Shown piece after piece: positions 21,062 through 32,791 of a DNA stretch of 64,000 nucleotides (the stretch's first letter is position 1; each line of letters starts with the position of its first letter). The notes under the pieces were generated by a model that was given only the letters and a program-made list of their open reading frames with translations, had not been told where the DNA came from and searched no databases. The stretch comes from Gentiana macrophylla. Taxonomy: Eukaryota > Streptophyta > Magnoliopsida > Gentianales > Gentianaceae. The stretch lies in contig CM047808.1 of NCBI GenBank assembly GCA_026214975.1, positions 50,223,073 to 50,287,072 of the forward strand, given 5' to 3'. The position numbers and the translations under genes are program-made.

Positions 21062-22663
21062 AAGATTGAAAAAGCTGTTCGGTGGAAAGATCTGGAAGAC
21101 AAAGCTGTCGGTGCATCTTCGAAGAAAGTCTTTTCGGAGAATGATCTGAAAAAGCTTCCATTTCCACCAAGAAAGAGCAACATCCCTTTGAGTGAAGATA
21201 AGAAGTATGAAAAGGTGCTGAACCTCTTGAAAAATACTCAGGTAAATCTTCCATTATCAGAGGTCTTGGTTGAAATGCCTAAGTATACAAAATTCATTAA
21301 GGACGTTGTTTCTTCAAAAAGGAAGTTGTCAGACATGGAGAGGCTGATTGGTGAGGATTGTTCAATGATCAATTATGAAAACCTACCAACCAAGAGAGGT
21401 GACCCTGGAAAGTTCGTGCTCACAGTGTTAATGGGAGGCCTGGTCTTCCCTAACTCTTTGTGTGACCTGGGTGCATCTATAAGCCTCATGCCATTGTCTG
21501 TGTGCAAACAGCTGGGTTTAATTGATCTTCTAGAACCCACTACCATGAATTTGCAATTCGCTGATAGATCTTCTAAGAAAGCAGCGGGAATCTTAAAAGA
21601 CGTACTAGTTCAAATCGACAGATTTAGCTTTCCCATTGACTGGTATGTCCTAGACATTGAAAAAGATGAAAATGTCCCCCTAATTCTTGGGAGACCTTTT
21701 TTGTCTACAGCTAGAGCCCTTATTGATTGCGATGGTGGGCGAGTGACGATCCGTGTTGGTGATCAAGAGGTAAGCTATAATGTCTCCAAATCCATTCAAG
21801 TACCCTCTGGTCCTCCAACCGGTTTGTCCATTGAGGATACGTCTGAGGACTTCGATGATTTGATGGAAAAGCAAGTCATGGCTGTTGCAACTGAGTATGA
21901 GCGACTGGTTGATAATTTGAATAATCATGGTGTGGTAAGTCTAGAGCAGTTAGGAGCTGAATTTAAGGATGAGTTGTTGAACGGAGAAGCTTTGGCGGTG
22001 GGACCGCTAAGTAAACTCAGCGATGTTGAGTTGAAAGGTGGAGAGCTCAAATCAAGTTTAGAAGACCCCCCTACAGATTTAGTGTTGAAGCCGTTGCCTA
22101 AACATCTTAAGTATGTGTTTCTAAGAGAAGGTGACAAGCTTTCTTTAATTATATCTGCCAAGCTGTCTCGTTTAGAGGAAATGAAATTAATCAACGTCTT
22201 GAGGAAAAACGAAAAAGCCTTTGGGTGGCAAGTAAGAGATATCAGAGGGATATCTCCTGACATCTGTATGCATAAGATCAAGACTAATGAGGGTGCGAAA
22301 TGTGTTAGACAGCCCCAGAGGAGGCTCAACCCTCATATGCAAGAGGTGGTTAAGAAGGAAATCATCAAACTTCTGGACATGGGAATCATTTATGCCATCG
22401 CTGATAGTGAATGGGTTTCCCCGACTCAAGTAGTCCCCAAGAAAGGTGGAATTACGATTGAGAAGAATGAGAAAGGAGAGGAAATAGCGTTGAGACTTGT
22501 CACCGTTACGAGTCTGATGATCGATTATCGAAAGCTCAATGAGGTAACCATGAAAGATCATTTTCCCTTCCATTCATTGACCGGATGCTTGAGCGTCTGG
22601 CAAGCGGGACACGATTCTCTCGCTTCTGGATGGATATTCAGGATACTTCCAGATACCCATTGA
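21062..22663 (+). CDS. Athila protease and RT N-terminus
   Basis: An open frame of about 530 codons continues the polyprotein; the first ATG is at 21188. It contains LPFPPRKSNIPL, a leucine-rich linker and the protease with LCDLGASISLMPLSV (Athila-type D-L-G-A-S in place of D-S/T-G). A later VPLILGRPFLSTARALID completes the protease fold. RT begins near residue 380 (KTNEGAKCVRQPQRRLNP, EVVKKEIIKLLDMGIIY, WVSPTQVVPKKGG) and reaches MIDYRKLN. It then loses frame after DHFPFHSLTGC, before the SKID and MDD motifs. Would process the polyprotein and copy RNA; truncated by a frameshift. Confidence 0.85.
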   Translation, partial: KIEKAVRWKDLEDKAVGASSKKVFSENDLKKLPFPPRKSNIPLSEDKKYEKVLNLLKNTQVNLPLSEVLVEMPKYTKFIKDVVSSKRKLSDMERLIGEDCSMINYENLPTKRGDPGKFVLTVLMGGLVFPNSLCDLGASISLMPLSVCKQLGLIDLLEPTTMNLQFADRSSKKAAGILKDVLVQIDRFSFPIDWYVLDIEKDENVPLILGRPFLSTARALIDCDGGRVTIRVGDQEVSYNVSKSIQVPSGPPTGLSIEDTSEDFDDLMEKQVMAVATEYERLVDNLNNHGVVSLEQLGAEFKDELLNGEALAVGPLSKLSDVELKGGELKSSLEDPPTDLVLKPLPKHLKYVFLREGDKLSLIISAKLSRLEEMKLINVLRKNEKAFGWQVRDIRGISPDICMHKIKTNEGAKCVRQPQRRLNPHMQEVVKKEIIKLLDMGIIYAIADSEWVSPTQVVPKKGGITIEKNEKGEEIALRLVTVTSLMIDYRKLNEVTMKDHFPFHSLTGCLSVWQAGHDSLASGWIFRILPDTH

Positions 22664-23600
22664 TCCGGTGACCAAGAAAAGACCACTTTCACCGCTTATG
22701 GTACATTCGCTACGATCGAATGCCATTTGGTCTCTGCAATGCCCCAGCTACATTTCAAAGATGTATGCTGGCTATCTTTGACGGGCTAGTAGAAAAGTGT
22801 ATGGAAATCTTTATGGACGATTTTTCGGTCTTTGGTCAGTCTTTTGATGATTGTCTTGAAAACCTTGACCAGGTCTTATCCAGATGTGTGGAAAAGAACT
22901 TAGTGCTCAATTGGGAAAAATGCCATTTCATGGTTGATGAGGGAATAGTTCTTGGCCACAAAATCTCCGCCCAAGGTATAGAAGTTGACAGGGCAAAAGT
23001 AGAAGCTATCGAGAAGATGAGTTATCCCAAGAATGTGCGTGAAGTGAGAGGCTTTCTTGGACATGTCGGTTTTCTCTGAGAAGATTCATTCAAGACTTCT
23101 CCAAGATAGCCAAGCCCCTGTCTACTTTACTAAAGGAAGACGTTGAGTTCGGCTTTTGATGAGGATTGCAAGCAAGCGTTTGAGGAGCTTAAGGACCGTT
23201 TAATCTCGCTCCAATTCTTATATCGCCTGATCGGAACCTAACTTTTGAGCTTATGCGACGCATCAAACTATGCGATTGGAGTTTGTTTCTAGGACAAAAA
23301 GTCAAAGGAAATTCCAGCCAATCTATTACGCTGAGCCACACATTGAATCCTTCTCAAGTTAACTATACTACTCCGAAAAGGAATTATTGGCCGTAGTCTT
23401 TGCTATGGACAAGTTTCAGAGTTACTTGTTAGGAGCTCAAGTGATTGTGTGGGTGATCACGCCGCTTTGTATATCGATGACTAAGAAAGATGCCAAACCG
23501 CTGACTCACTGCGTGGATATCTTGACCTACAAGAGTTTGACGTTCAAATTAAAGACAAAAAGGGCAGTGAAAACGTCGTGGAGGATCATGTCTCACGAAT
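22664..23600 (+). pseudogene. Athila RT palm/thumb and RNase H, broken
   Basis: After the frameshift, 22720-23079 encodes MPFGLCNAPATFQRC, the catalytic MEIFMDDFSVFG box (both Asp intact) and the thumb (VLGHKISAQGIEVDRAKVEAI, VREVRGFLGHVGF), ending in a stop. RNase H follows in several frames to about 23600 (pieces such as [30 protein letters not shown]). The catalytic RNase H residues cannot be followed in one frame. Several indels separate fragments only 20-60 codons long. Confidence 0.8.
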
Positions 23601-25174
23601 GTTGAATGAGGAAAATGATGACCCTGACGATATAGATCTTTACTTTCCTCTGGAGAATATCATGCTTATCAACGGTTGTCCTCCTGATGTTCCATGGTAT
23701 TCTTCCATTGTCAATTATCTTCATGCCCGATATCTTGATCCAGAATTGTCCTATCAGGAGAAGAAGAAATTCTTCTCTGATTTGAAATCTTTCGTTTGGG
23801 ATGAACCTTATCTGTTTAAGATCTGTAAAGATGGTCTGCTTAGAAGATGTGTTCCGGAATCTGAGCAGCGCGACATTATTGAGCAGTGCCACAGTGGACC
23901 CACTGGAGGTCACTTTGGTCCTTGGAAAACCGTTGCTAAGATCTTCCAATCCGGTTTCTATTGGCCTACGATCTTTAAAGATACAGAAGCTTTCTGTAAA
24001 GCGTGTGATAGATGCCAAAGAACCGGTACTCTGACAAGGCGTTTCGACATGCCATTGAAACCCATCCTAGAATGCGAAGTCTTTGATGTATGGTGCATCG
24101 ATTTTATGGGACCATTCCCATCATCTTGTGGTAACAAATACATCTTAGTCTGCGTGGATTACGTGTCGAAATGGGTGGAGGCTCAAGCCACTTCTCACAA
24201 TGATCATAAGACGGTCATGAAATTCTTAAAGAAGAACATCTTTGTGAGATTTGGATGTCCACGTGCCTTGATCAGTGATGAAGGGACACATTTCTGCAAC
24301 CGACCCTTAGAAAAAGTGCTCGAAAAGTATGGTGTTCGTCATAAGACAGGCACACCATATCACCCGATGACTAGCGGTCAGGTTGAAAGAAGTAACCAAA
24401 GCATTAAGAAAATCTTGGAAAAGACGGTCAACAGTCATAGGAAAGACTGGAGTTTGAAATTTGATGATGTACTATAGGCATATAGAACTGCCTATAAGAC
24501 TCCTATGGGTACATCTCCATATCAAATGGTTTATGGTATGCCATGTCATCTGCCAGTCGAGTTAGAGCATAGAGCTTATTGGGCTACAAAGTTTCTGAAC
24601 TTTGATTTCCAATCTTGTGGTAAGCATCGATCGCACATGATTGCATGAGTTGGACGAATTCAGACTCCAGGCTTACGAAAGCGCCAGGATCAGCAAAGAT
24701 AAGATGAAACTCCTCCATGATGCCAAGATTAAGAAGAGAGAATTTCAAGTCGGGGAACAAGTTCTTTTGTATAATTCCAGGCTACATCTGTTTCCTGGAA
24801 AGTTAAGGACACGATGGTCCGGTCCCTTTGAAATTCTCCAAATCATTCCTGGAGGTGTTTTAGAACTACGAGGTCATGGTGACCAGCCGTTCAGAGTGAA
24901 TGGTCAAAGGTGTAAGCATTATATTGGTCAACCCAAAGAGAAACCTTTGATTGTTCACTTCCTCGACATCCTCGGGTGTGGTACTCCTGAAGTCAATGAG
25001 TTTGACGAGTTTTTGCCCGATTTGTTTTCTGAGAATGACGGCGGTGGTCCAGTAGAGGAAGTTCTGGCTGGTAGTTGGGATAAGGAAGAGTTTAAACGGG
25101 AGGCACAGTTAAAGAGAAGATTGAAGAAGAAGAAGTCTGCAATGGGAAAATTAAGAATGTTTGGAAAGCGGTAA
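23578..25174 (+). CDS. Athila integrase (one in-frame stop and one shift)
   Basis: 23578-24477 gives 299 residues. They include the HHCC zinc finger (H-x5-H, then FCKACDRCQ) and the catalytic core: first Asp in WCIDFMGPF, second Asp in LISDEGTHF, Glu in [21 protein letters not shown] at 24475 interrupts [15 protein letters not shown]; downstream the same frame continues to about 24640. It then shifts into 24641-25174, with the C-terminal domain ([32 protein letters not shown]) and a charged tail ending [16 protein letters not shown]. No chromodomain, as expected for Athila. Inserts cDNA; nearly intact apart from the two lesions. Confidence 0.85.
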
Positions 25175-26888
25175 AGAACGACCCCGTGTGTGAGATGTTG
25201 TTTCAGTAGCCACACTAATGACCGAGCTTACGGCGAAGTAGTGGCCGGAAGGAAGACTCGTGGCCCGATCCAGTGAATAATACGTGTGTCAGCCAAAGAC
25301 ACTAAACAAAGGCGCTTGTTGGGAGGCAACCCAATAATAAGAATAGTTTTTTTATTATTATTTTGGATTATTTTGTTTTTCGTTGAATAAGGGGCTAGTT
25401 TTGTCTTGTGTCGTCTAGGTTTTGGAGTCGGTTTTGTGGCTGTGTAACTTGCATGAGTGAATTTGAAAAATCCATGTGATTCCTTCCTCCGCCGATGTTA
25501 CATTTGTGCACTACTTTTCACATAGATTCGGTTTTTGTCAATTTTTGCATTGCTTATGCTTTGTTCCATGATAATGCCTTGTCTATCATCTTTTGTGCCC
25601 CTACCCCCGAGGTCCGTTTTGTTTTGTTTTTTTTTCATGTGTGCAGGGTATTTGCGATAGCGCTTGTGAGCTTTTAGATGAAGCCAGTTTTCCGGTGGAT
25701 GGTCCACAGTCTACTGATTTCTTCAGGCATTTCTGGATCTGACTCATGACCACTTCCAGACTTGCACCTTCGAACTACAATCAGCTAATTACTTTATCTT
25801 TTCTTATTCTGCACAACATGAGGACATGTTGATCTTTAAGTGTGGGGGAGGGGAATGATTTGATATGTACCTATACATTTGCTTAATTCATTACGAGTCT
25901 ATGCAAAATGAGCTAGAATTTTCGAAATTTTTCGATATTTTTGTTTTTGTTTTGTCCCGAGTAGGCAATTCAATTCAATATTCGTTACTTTTATAGTCAT
26001 CCAAGCTATATATCATATGTTTGATAAGTTAGTTGTTTCACCTGAGATCTATTTTTCACGAGCCATAGTGAATGATGAGCTAATTTATAAAGCTATACCC
26101 CTTTTTGATTAGTGGTTTTTGATTATCTTATAAGTCGTGTGCTTAGTGCTACGTATATATCTTGAGATTTATGATAGTTTGTATTTAGATCCGAAGTATG
26201 ATATACTGTGAATATCTAAGGTTTGAATGTGATAAGTAACACGTAACTGATTGTCAAATGAAAAAGTTGAACTTTAAGAAGAATTATTGGGTGTGTCGGA
26301 AGCTAGTCGATGATTTGAGTGCGATAGGGTATACCACGTATGTCCTATACCACTATGATGACCAAAAGATCACGACAGTCAGAAGAAGCTGCCTTATGAT
26401 TTGAGTAAGGTAGGGTATATCTCGAATATCCTATTCTGGTATGACAGGGCAATAGCTCATTCTGATGTGCGTTTAAAAGTGAAGTTAATTAGATCAACTA
26501 GTGAATTGGTATGAAATGGATATAAGACTAAGTTATCGTCTATCTTATCCCCAGTAGAAACTGATGGATATGCTGTAGGGATTATCCTCTGAGTATTTCA
26601 GAAAGGCCCTAGATATATTCGATCATCCTTTTCGGGATATTTTACGTTTGTAGGGTACATCTTATGAGTGTCATTTATTGCTAGTCTACAAGGGGGCATT
26701 AGCTAGTTTTGCTTTGAGTTTCTCAAGTTTGGATTTAGTGGAAGTTTTCTATGGCTTTGCACACACACAGTGGTGAACTTCTGATTTATTGAATCTATGC
26801 TATATTGTCTGAGATGTCTGTTTTTGTCTCGAGCCCTAATTTTTGTTTTGTTTTGCTCGGGATGAGCAAAAGCTAAGTGTGGGGGAGT
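25175..26888 (+). other. Athila 3' non-coding region with polypurine tracts
   Basis: No gene is seen in this 1.7 kb. It contains GTTGGGAGGCAACCC near 25318, a hallmark of the region after Athila pol, and two GTGTGGGGGAG tracts (25841-25853 and 26878-26887). The second directly precedes the 3' LTR and is the functional polypurine tract. The first, about 1 kb upstream, may act as a central-type tract or be a duplication. No envelope-like ORF survives. Confidence 0.65.
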
Positions 26889-28470
26889 TGTTAAGAGTGA
26901 ATTTATATGATTTATAACGCTATATTTTATGATATTTTCCCTCATATTCATATAATTTGCATAAGAAACGAGTGTTTATTGGAAGTATTGAGTAAATGAG
27001 GTTTTTAACGAGTTAATCGTAAAATAGGTTAATTTTGTTGTTTTAATGGTGATTTTATGATTATTTGGATGATATTACATTTTGCGATGTTTTGATGTGT
27101 TATAGATACATATTTGAGGCTCAAGAGATGATCAAAAGAAGATAAAAGACGAATTTTATGATGAAGAAGAGATAATGATGGATTTGGATTGAATTAAAAA
27201 GAGATAGAGATGAGGCAATCAAGTTTTCAAAGTCACTGAACTGGCGTCCAAGTCCCGTCCAGAGTGGACGGGCGTCTACCATTCAAACGGGCGGCCATGA
27301 TGATATTTTTGATTCAGAGTTTGGATGAAATTGCTGGATGAGCGTCCAATTTAAAGAAGGACGGGCGTCTGATCATGACTCGGCCCGATTCGAAGTTTGT
27401 ATGGAAGAGTGGACGGGCGTTCAAGGATTCAGACGGGCATCCGGTAGCCGACTTAGCTAAACCGACTTGAAAATCTATATATAGGCGGCAGTTTCTCAAA
27501 CCTAGGGAGACCAATTACACAATACTCGAAACCCTATTCCTAGGGGCGGCTTAGGCTGCGGTTTTTACCAGTTTTCATCAACTTTTATGTTCTTAAATTC
27601 TTAGATTAGATTAGCTACTTTTTATGTCTTTCTATACAATTCGAAGCTTCAAGAGGATGCTAAGAGGCTAGACCTCCATTGAACGAGCGTTGTGAAGCCG
27701 TCCGATCAACAATTCAGTTTCTTTTCGTGATTATTTTGTGAGTATCTATTACGAGTTGTTTCTTTTATCATGCTTTATGTTGTTTATTGCAAATTTATAT
27801 CGAAAGATGTTTGCTTTGTTGATCGTTTATTTGATGAAAATCATGTTAGACTTTAGATCACCATGATAAAGAATAGATATTTGATCTAAGTAACGAAAGT
27901 TATTAGGTTAGATTTCTAGGTTAGAAACGTTTAAAGTTTACACCTTTGGTTAGAAAAGCGTTAATCTTTAGATCGAAAGATAGAGATTAATAGACGAACT
28001 TGCCTAAGAAATTAGGGTTCATACCTTTGATCAGGTGGATCACAACTTGATTAGTAATCACGAAATAATATGAATTGAAATTGAATGCTGATAGGATAGG
28101 TGGATCAATTGCTTGTTCGTTCGTAACTTATTGATTTAAAACCCCTTAAATTTGAATTGTTTAGCTTAGTTAGTCTTTTATTGCATACTAGGTTTAGTTT
28201 AGTTTAAATTGGTTCGAAACTATCTTTCCTGGCTTTAGGTCATTGATCTTCTGTCCAGTTTACGTTATTGTTATCTTTCTTGTGAATTATTTACTGTTTT
28301 CGTATCTGTTTAGTTTAGTAATCGTGACATAGTTAGGTTAGAATAAAGACTAGAGTTAACAACCTCCGATTCCCCGTAAGATTGACCCGGTATCAACCTC
28401 TTTACTACGATCCTTGAACTTGAGGTATATCGGATTATAAATTTATTACTTGTTAATAAAATCTGTGACA
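26889..28470 (+). repeat. Athila 3' LTR, complete (1582 bp)
   Basis: It runs from TGTTAAGAGTG at 26889 to GTGACA at 28470. It contains the motif cluster (27240-27445), the TATA box near 27475 and AATAAA near 28455. Comparison with 17349-18593 shows some 30 differences, several of which are CG in one copy against CAG or CTG in the other. Confidence 0.9.
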
Positions 28471-29440
28471 AAGGGAGTTGTGACTTGTAAATGGATTTTC
28501 AAGAAAAAGGAAGGAATAACTAAGGCAGAAGGGGTCAAGTATAAGGCACGTTTGGTTGCAAGAGGATTCAGTCAAAAGGAAGGGGTTGACTTTGCTGAAA
28601 TATTTTCACCAGTGGTCAGACATACCTCAATCAGGGTGTTACTAGCAATGGTGGCACATCAAGATCTGGAACTTGCGCAATTAGATGTGAAAACTGCTTT
28701 TCTACATGGTGAGGTGGATAAGGAGATATACATGACACAGCCTGAGGGTTTTCAAGTTCCTGGCAAGGAAAATTATGTTTGCAAGTTGAAGAAATCATTG
28801 TATGGTTTGAAGCAAGCTCTAAGGCAAGTGGTATAAAAGGTTTGATGATTTTATGCTTCAAGTGAGTTCTGTTGAGAAGTCCTTATGATTATTGTGTATA
28901 CCATGATCTCTTTGAAAGATGGATCTCATATCTATCTTGTCTTGTATGTGGATGACATGTTGATTCTTTCTTTGCAAGGAAGTCTGATATTCAAAATCTG
29001 AAGAACCTTCTCAGTGCTGAGTTTGAAATGAAGGATTTAGGTGCAGCCAAGAAAATATTGGGGATAGAGATCTGGAGAGATAGAATTCAGAAGAAACTGT
29101 TCTTGTCTCAACAGGGTTATGTGCAAAAGATATTGGCCAAATTTGGGATGTCTGCTGCAAAACCAATAGATACTCCTATGGCATCAAATGTTCATTTGTC
29201 TGTTTATGCTTCACAGTCAGCTGAAGAGAAGGAGTATATGTCAAAAGTTCCCTATGCTAGTGCAGTTTGTAGTCTGATGTATGCCATGGTATGAACTAGG
29301 CCTAATCTGGCTCAGGCAATCAGTGTTGTCAGCAGGTTTATGGCTCAACCTGGAAAGGAACACTGGAAAGCTGTTAAAATGATATTAAGGTACCTGAGAG
29401 GTACAACTGATGTTGGTCTCATTTATGGAGGTGATCTTTA
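28471..29440 (+). pseudogene. Copia reverse transcriptase, C-terminal part
   Basis: The first frame (28471-28836) carries VVTCKWIFKKKEG, YKARLVARGFSQKEGVDF, SPVVRHTSIRVLLA and QLDVKTAFLHGEVDKEIYM, the diagnostic copia RT blocks. It ends KLKKSLYGLKQA, then a frameshift. The Y-V-D-D-M box is read in another frame near 28945 (C-M-W-M-T-C in the wrong frame, YVDDML in the right one). 29028-29294 has MKDLGAAKKILGIEI and LFLSQQGYVQKILAKFGM, ending in a TGA. The same frame continues TRPNLAQAISVVSRFM to about 29440. Lesions make it inactive. Confidence 0.85.
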
Positions 29441-29856
29441 GTCCGGTCACGAGCTCTTGTGATCTTGATTATGCGGTGATGTTGTGATGAAAATCAATGA
29501 TGGTTATGTGTTTACATTGGGAAATGCGGTGGTCATTTGAAAGCTACTCTTGAGGCTACAATAGCCTTATCAACCATCAAGCGTAATACATGGCTCTTAT
29601 CAAGCAACTAAGGAGGGTATCCGGTTGAAAGGGCTAGTCGGTGATTTGGGGTTGCATCAGGATCATCTTTGAGATATATTGTGATGACCTAAGTGCAATA
29701 TGTTTAGCCAAGGATCAGGTTCATCATGAGAGAACCAAGCATATTGATGTCAGGTATCATTTTCTGAGAAATGAGAAGAGGGTTGTAGTGAAGAAGATTG
29801 GCACAAAGGAGAATCCTGCTGTTATGTTCACTAAACGATTCGGCCAAAGACAATAA
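29441..29856 (+). pseudogene. Copia RNase H fragment
   Basis: Decayed sequence with shifted pieces. The readable end (29641-29856) contains IYCDDLSAICLAKDQVHHERTKHIDVRYHFLR and GTKENPAVMFTK, the copia RNase H C-terminus. The active-site Asp in C-D-D/D-N-xS-A is visible. The first RNase H half is scrambled. Confidence 0.75.
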
Positions 29857-30045
29857 GTTTCGACTTTGCCTGGACTTATCGAATATTTGAGCTTATAACT
29901 GCATTTGGAAACTCTACTGAGGGCAGATCATTGGAGTGGATGCTGTGGAGATCGTCTGGTACAAGTACATTTGGCATTGACGAATGTATCTGGTACAAGT
30001 ACATCTGGTTGTGAAATCTGTTTGACTCTAGTGAGAGTTGAAGTC

Positions 30046-30058
30046 AAGGTGGAGATTT
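30046..30058 (+). other. Polypurine tract of copia element
   Basis: AAGGTGGAGATT directly before TGTTAG, the LTR start, is the typical copia form. Confidence 0.7.
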
Positions 30059-30583
30059 GTTAGTAAAGTGACTTAAACTCTACATTTGGTGGAACCAATC
30101 TGAAGACTCAGCTGTGTGATGGACAGCTGAGAAGTGTATTCTTTTCTGTGCGTCAGTAGGGTGGAGTCTACTGAGGCTTCTGTCAGCAGGGTGAAGTCTG
30201 CTGAATACTGGAATACAACAGGGTCCCACATCTGTTTATTCTGTTATGTGACAACTATACAATGTAATTAAAAGGAGGACACGTGTAGAGGTATTTATGG
30301 CATATCAGACAAAGATTCCTTGACGGCTAGAGTTTAGGGATTTGTGCCTATAAATATAGTTGTTGTTGCGTTGTCTGTGTGTGTGAAATCTGTATCTCAG
30401 TGCATAATAATAAAGATCTCTTTTTCTGCCCGTGGTTTTTTTTTATCTCTCTCACTTTGAGAGGGGTTTTCCACGTTAAATCTATGTTTTTCTTGTTTTC
30501 TGTTATCTCCTTTGATTATTTACGTTTGATTGCATCTGTTTCTATTTCTCGCATCTGAAGTTATCTCCATCTATTTCATAACA
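30059..30583 (+). repeat. Copia 3' LTR (525 bp)
   Basis: The ends are TGTTAGTAAAG and ATAACA, a short TGTTA/TAACA inverted repeat. A TATA box (ctataaatatag) lies at 30348-30359 and AATAATAAA near 30404. The next five bases are cttca; the matching left target duplication is outside the window. Confidence 0.8.
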
Positions 30584-30857
30584 CTTCAGAGTCATCCAAA
30601 GACTCCATAGCTGGGCCCCTCAACCTCCACAAGTGAGCAGCAATCTTCTCCCATGATAGAAAGACAAACAAAGTCTCCTTGGAAACGAATGCCACACAAA
30701 GCAGGTCTCCAAATTAACCCTTTAAATGAGTTGCCAACAGATGATCTTGGAGTGAGTATCTTACAGCAGGAAGAAGACAATTTGGAAGTAGGCTATCATT
30801 CTGCAGCAGGAAGTCCTTCAAACTTGAGCAAGCTGAACACTCAATTAGAGAAAGAAG
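30584..30857. other. Unidentified sequence between copia LTR and CCR exon
   Basis: 274 bp that I cannot place. The plus strand has a 79-codon frame ending in the CCR exon in the wrong phase. The minus strand has a Trp/Cys-containing short frame. It replaces the upstream part of CCR exon 4, so a rearrangement or older insertion joined it to the exon at about 30857. Confidence 0.4.
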
Positions 30858-30943
30858 TATCTTTGTGCAGAAAGTGTGCTTCACCGTGGTGATGTTGTGG
30901 AGATCTTAGCTAAACTTTTTCCTGAATATCCTCTTCCCACTAA

Positions 30944-31961
30944 GTACCGGCTTTTACTATCTTGATAATGCACCATTTTAAGTTTAGACATATTATATTA
31001 TGTCACAGCATTGTGTTTTACATCATTAATTATAATAAGAGTTATTATTTGATACTACTTCAAATATGGATCTAACGGTTTATAACTGTGTACTAGCATA
31101 ATGTCATAATCAGTAGCAGATTCAGAGAAAAAAAAAGTCATTGTATGTGGGTTTTAAGAAAAATGATAATAAATTGTATTATTAGTGTTCAAATCTTTTT
31201 GTGCGACAAATTTCCCCCCAAAAAGGTGACAATTTATAAGGACGGATGAAGTATATAAAACTTATATATATGCGACAGTTAGTTTAATATCCATACAAGT
31301 GATTTTATGCTGGTCGTTGAAATATTGTATCAAGTAGCTACATTATAGTCAATAATTTTTACTCATTTTCACATAATATTTTTTTATTATATGTGACATG
31401 TTCGAAATTAAATTATTGTATGCAAAGAGGATAGTGAAATATTTTTTGGTGAAAATGACATGTCCTTATTCCGGTGTGATTTAAATTCTTTCGTATTCAA
31501 ATATAAAAACGAATATATCTTTTGATATGATTGTCGAAAGATAGTATTTCTTTCATCACATTTTTTCTTTTATTCGTGCTCTTTATTTAGATATCTCATT
31601 TGATTTTTTTTTCAACATTATTTTCGAGGTCATTTTTGTAAAAACAAAACTCGTAAACAGTGAAATAGTGAAACATTGGATTTGAAACCACTTCCACTGC
31701 AACAAACAGTGGATTTAGGGTTATGAAGAGCGGATTTATCCATATCACACCATTTATATTTCCATTATCCTGATTTTTTTTTTGTCCATTTAAACCACTC
31801 ACCCTATTCTAAAATATGTCCATCTACATAAACTTGCAAATATTAGTTCTATGGTACACAACTTTTTCGGAGCATTAAAATTACATAATTTCTTCTCAAA
31901 AAGAATATTTTTTTTATACATAAGTTAATGATTATGATTTTTGATTGTCTTGATCGCACAC
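30944..31961. other. AT-rich intron sequence of the CCR relic
   Basis: About 1 kb with no coding or repeat structure that I recognise. It contains short A and T runs and no recognisable transposon ends until the Tat LTR at 31962. Confidence 0.5.
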
Positions 31962-32731
31962 TGATGCTGCCAAAAAATGGGCTCGTCTACGTAGCACCTC
32001 TTTGGCGGCTCGACACTCGGCTTGGGGAAATAAACCACTTTTGACTCCCTAGGAACGAGCTCAGGGGGCTCTCCTGTTCGCTTCACCACCACTGATCCTT
32101 CTGTCCGACCGCCCTGAGATGGGATAGCTCGATCTCTAACAGGTCGGAAAGAAGACGGCTGCTCCACTTTTAGTAGTCGGCGATGTGATCTCCGTCGATC
32201 TCCTGGATCGGGCTACGGCCCCAGGCTTGAGCGGTTCCGCAACGGCGGGAGCTCAGCCTTCGGTTTGCCGGCCGCGCCATCTCGGCACAACCCTGGCCGA
32301 ACTCGTCTTTAACCTCATGCCCCGTTTGGCTAATAACCAGATAGCTATTATAAAATCCTGAATAATAAAGGCTCGAATCCTTATCATTTAATGTTAATAT
32401 TTGAATACCATATTTATCCCCTAAAATCAAGGGGATTTATCAATCATAATCTTTTCCTTAGGGAACACGTTGGCTAGTGTCCCTCATAGACACGCCACAT
32501 TAAACTCTAGGGCTTAAGCCCCTCTATATAAACATTCCCTAAGGAACTACGAAGACTTGATTCCAATTCATACATTGGATACGTAGGCAGCTTGAGGAAC
32601 AACATCTCAAGTGCAGTCTAAATCACCCCCAAATAATTCCCCTCGTTATAATCTTCATATTCTGGAGTCTCCCCAGGTTATCACTAAGAGTAAGAACCCT
32701 AAATTAGAAGGAGACGATTTTTGGATCGTCA
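31962..32731 (+). repeat. Tat-A 5' LTR (770 bp)
   Basis: It starts TGATGCTGCC and ends GATCGTCA. The TATA box (ctctatataaac) lies at about 32522-32533. The GC-rich U3 changes to AT-rich near 32330. Confidence 0.93.
32523..32533 (+). promoter_or_regulatory. TATA box, Tat-A LTR
   Basis: The sequence tctatataaac is repeated in the 3' LTR at about 46394-46404. The TACGTAGGCA stretch about 55 bp downstream is also shared with the Tat-B LTR. Confidence 0.65.
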
Positions 32732-32732
32732 A

Positions 32733-32750
32733 TTGGCGCTAGAAGGAGGG
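32733..32750 (+). other. Primer-binding site of Tat-A
   Basis: TTGGCGCTAGAAGGAGGG starts 1-2 bases after the LTR. TGGCGC fits a tRNA 3' end (CCA complement); the exact tRNA cannot be assigned by eye. Confidence 0.6.
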
Positions 32751-32791
32751 TCTCTGCAAGTGAACAACTCATCTGGGGAACCTGCCTGAAG

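Larger units (their letters stand above)
17349..28470 (+). mobile_element. Athila-like Ty3/gypsy element, 5' LTR truncated by the Tekay insertion
   Basis: The element has a 5' LTR remnant (17349-18593), tRNA-Asp primer site (18600), gag, protease with the D-L-G-A-S form typical of Athila, RT, RNase H, integrase, a non-coding tail with GTGGGGGAG polypurine tracts, and a complete 3' LTR (26889-28470). The missing first 335 bp of the 5' LTR should lie left of the Tekay array, outside the window. No envelope-like ORF is seen. Coding parts contain several frameshifts and stops, so it is not autonomous as read. It interrupts a copia reverse transcriptase at 28471. Confidence 0.9.
28471..30583 (+). 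mobile_element. 3' part of a Ty1/copia element interrupted by Athila
   Basis: Coding begins mid-reverse transcriptase exactly at the Athila LTR end. It continues through RT, RNase H and a 3' LTR (30059-30583), followed by unrelated sequence. The 5' part of the element should lie left of the window, on the other side of the Athila/Tekay nest. Confidence 0.85.
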
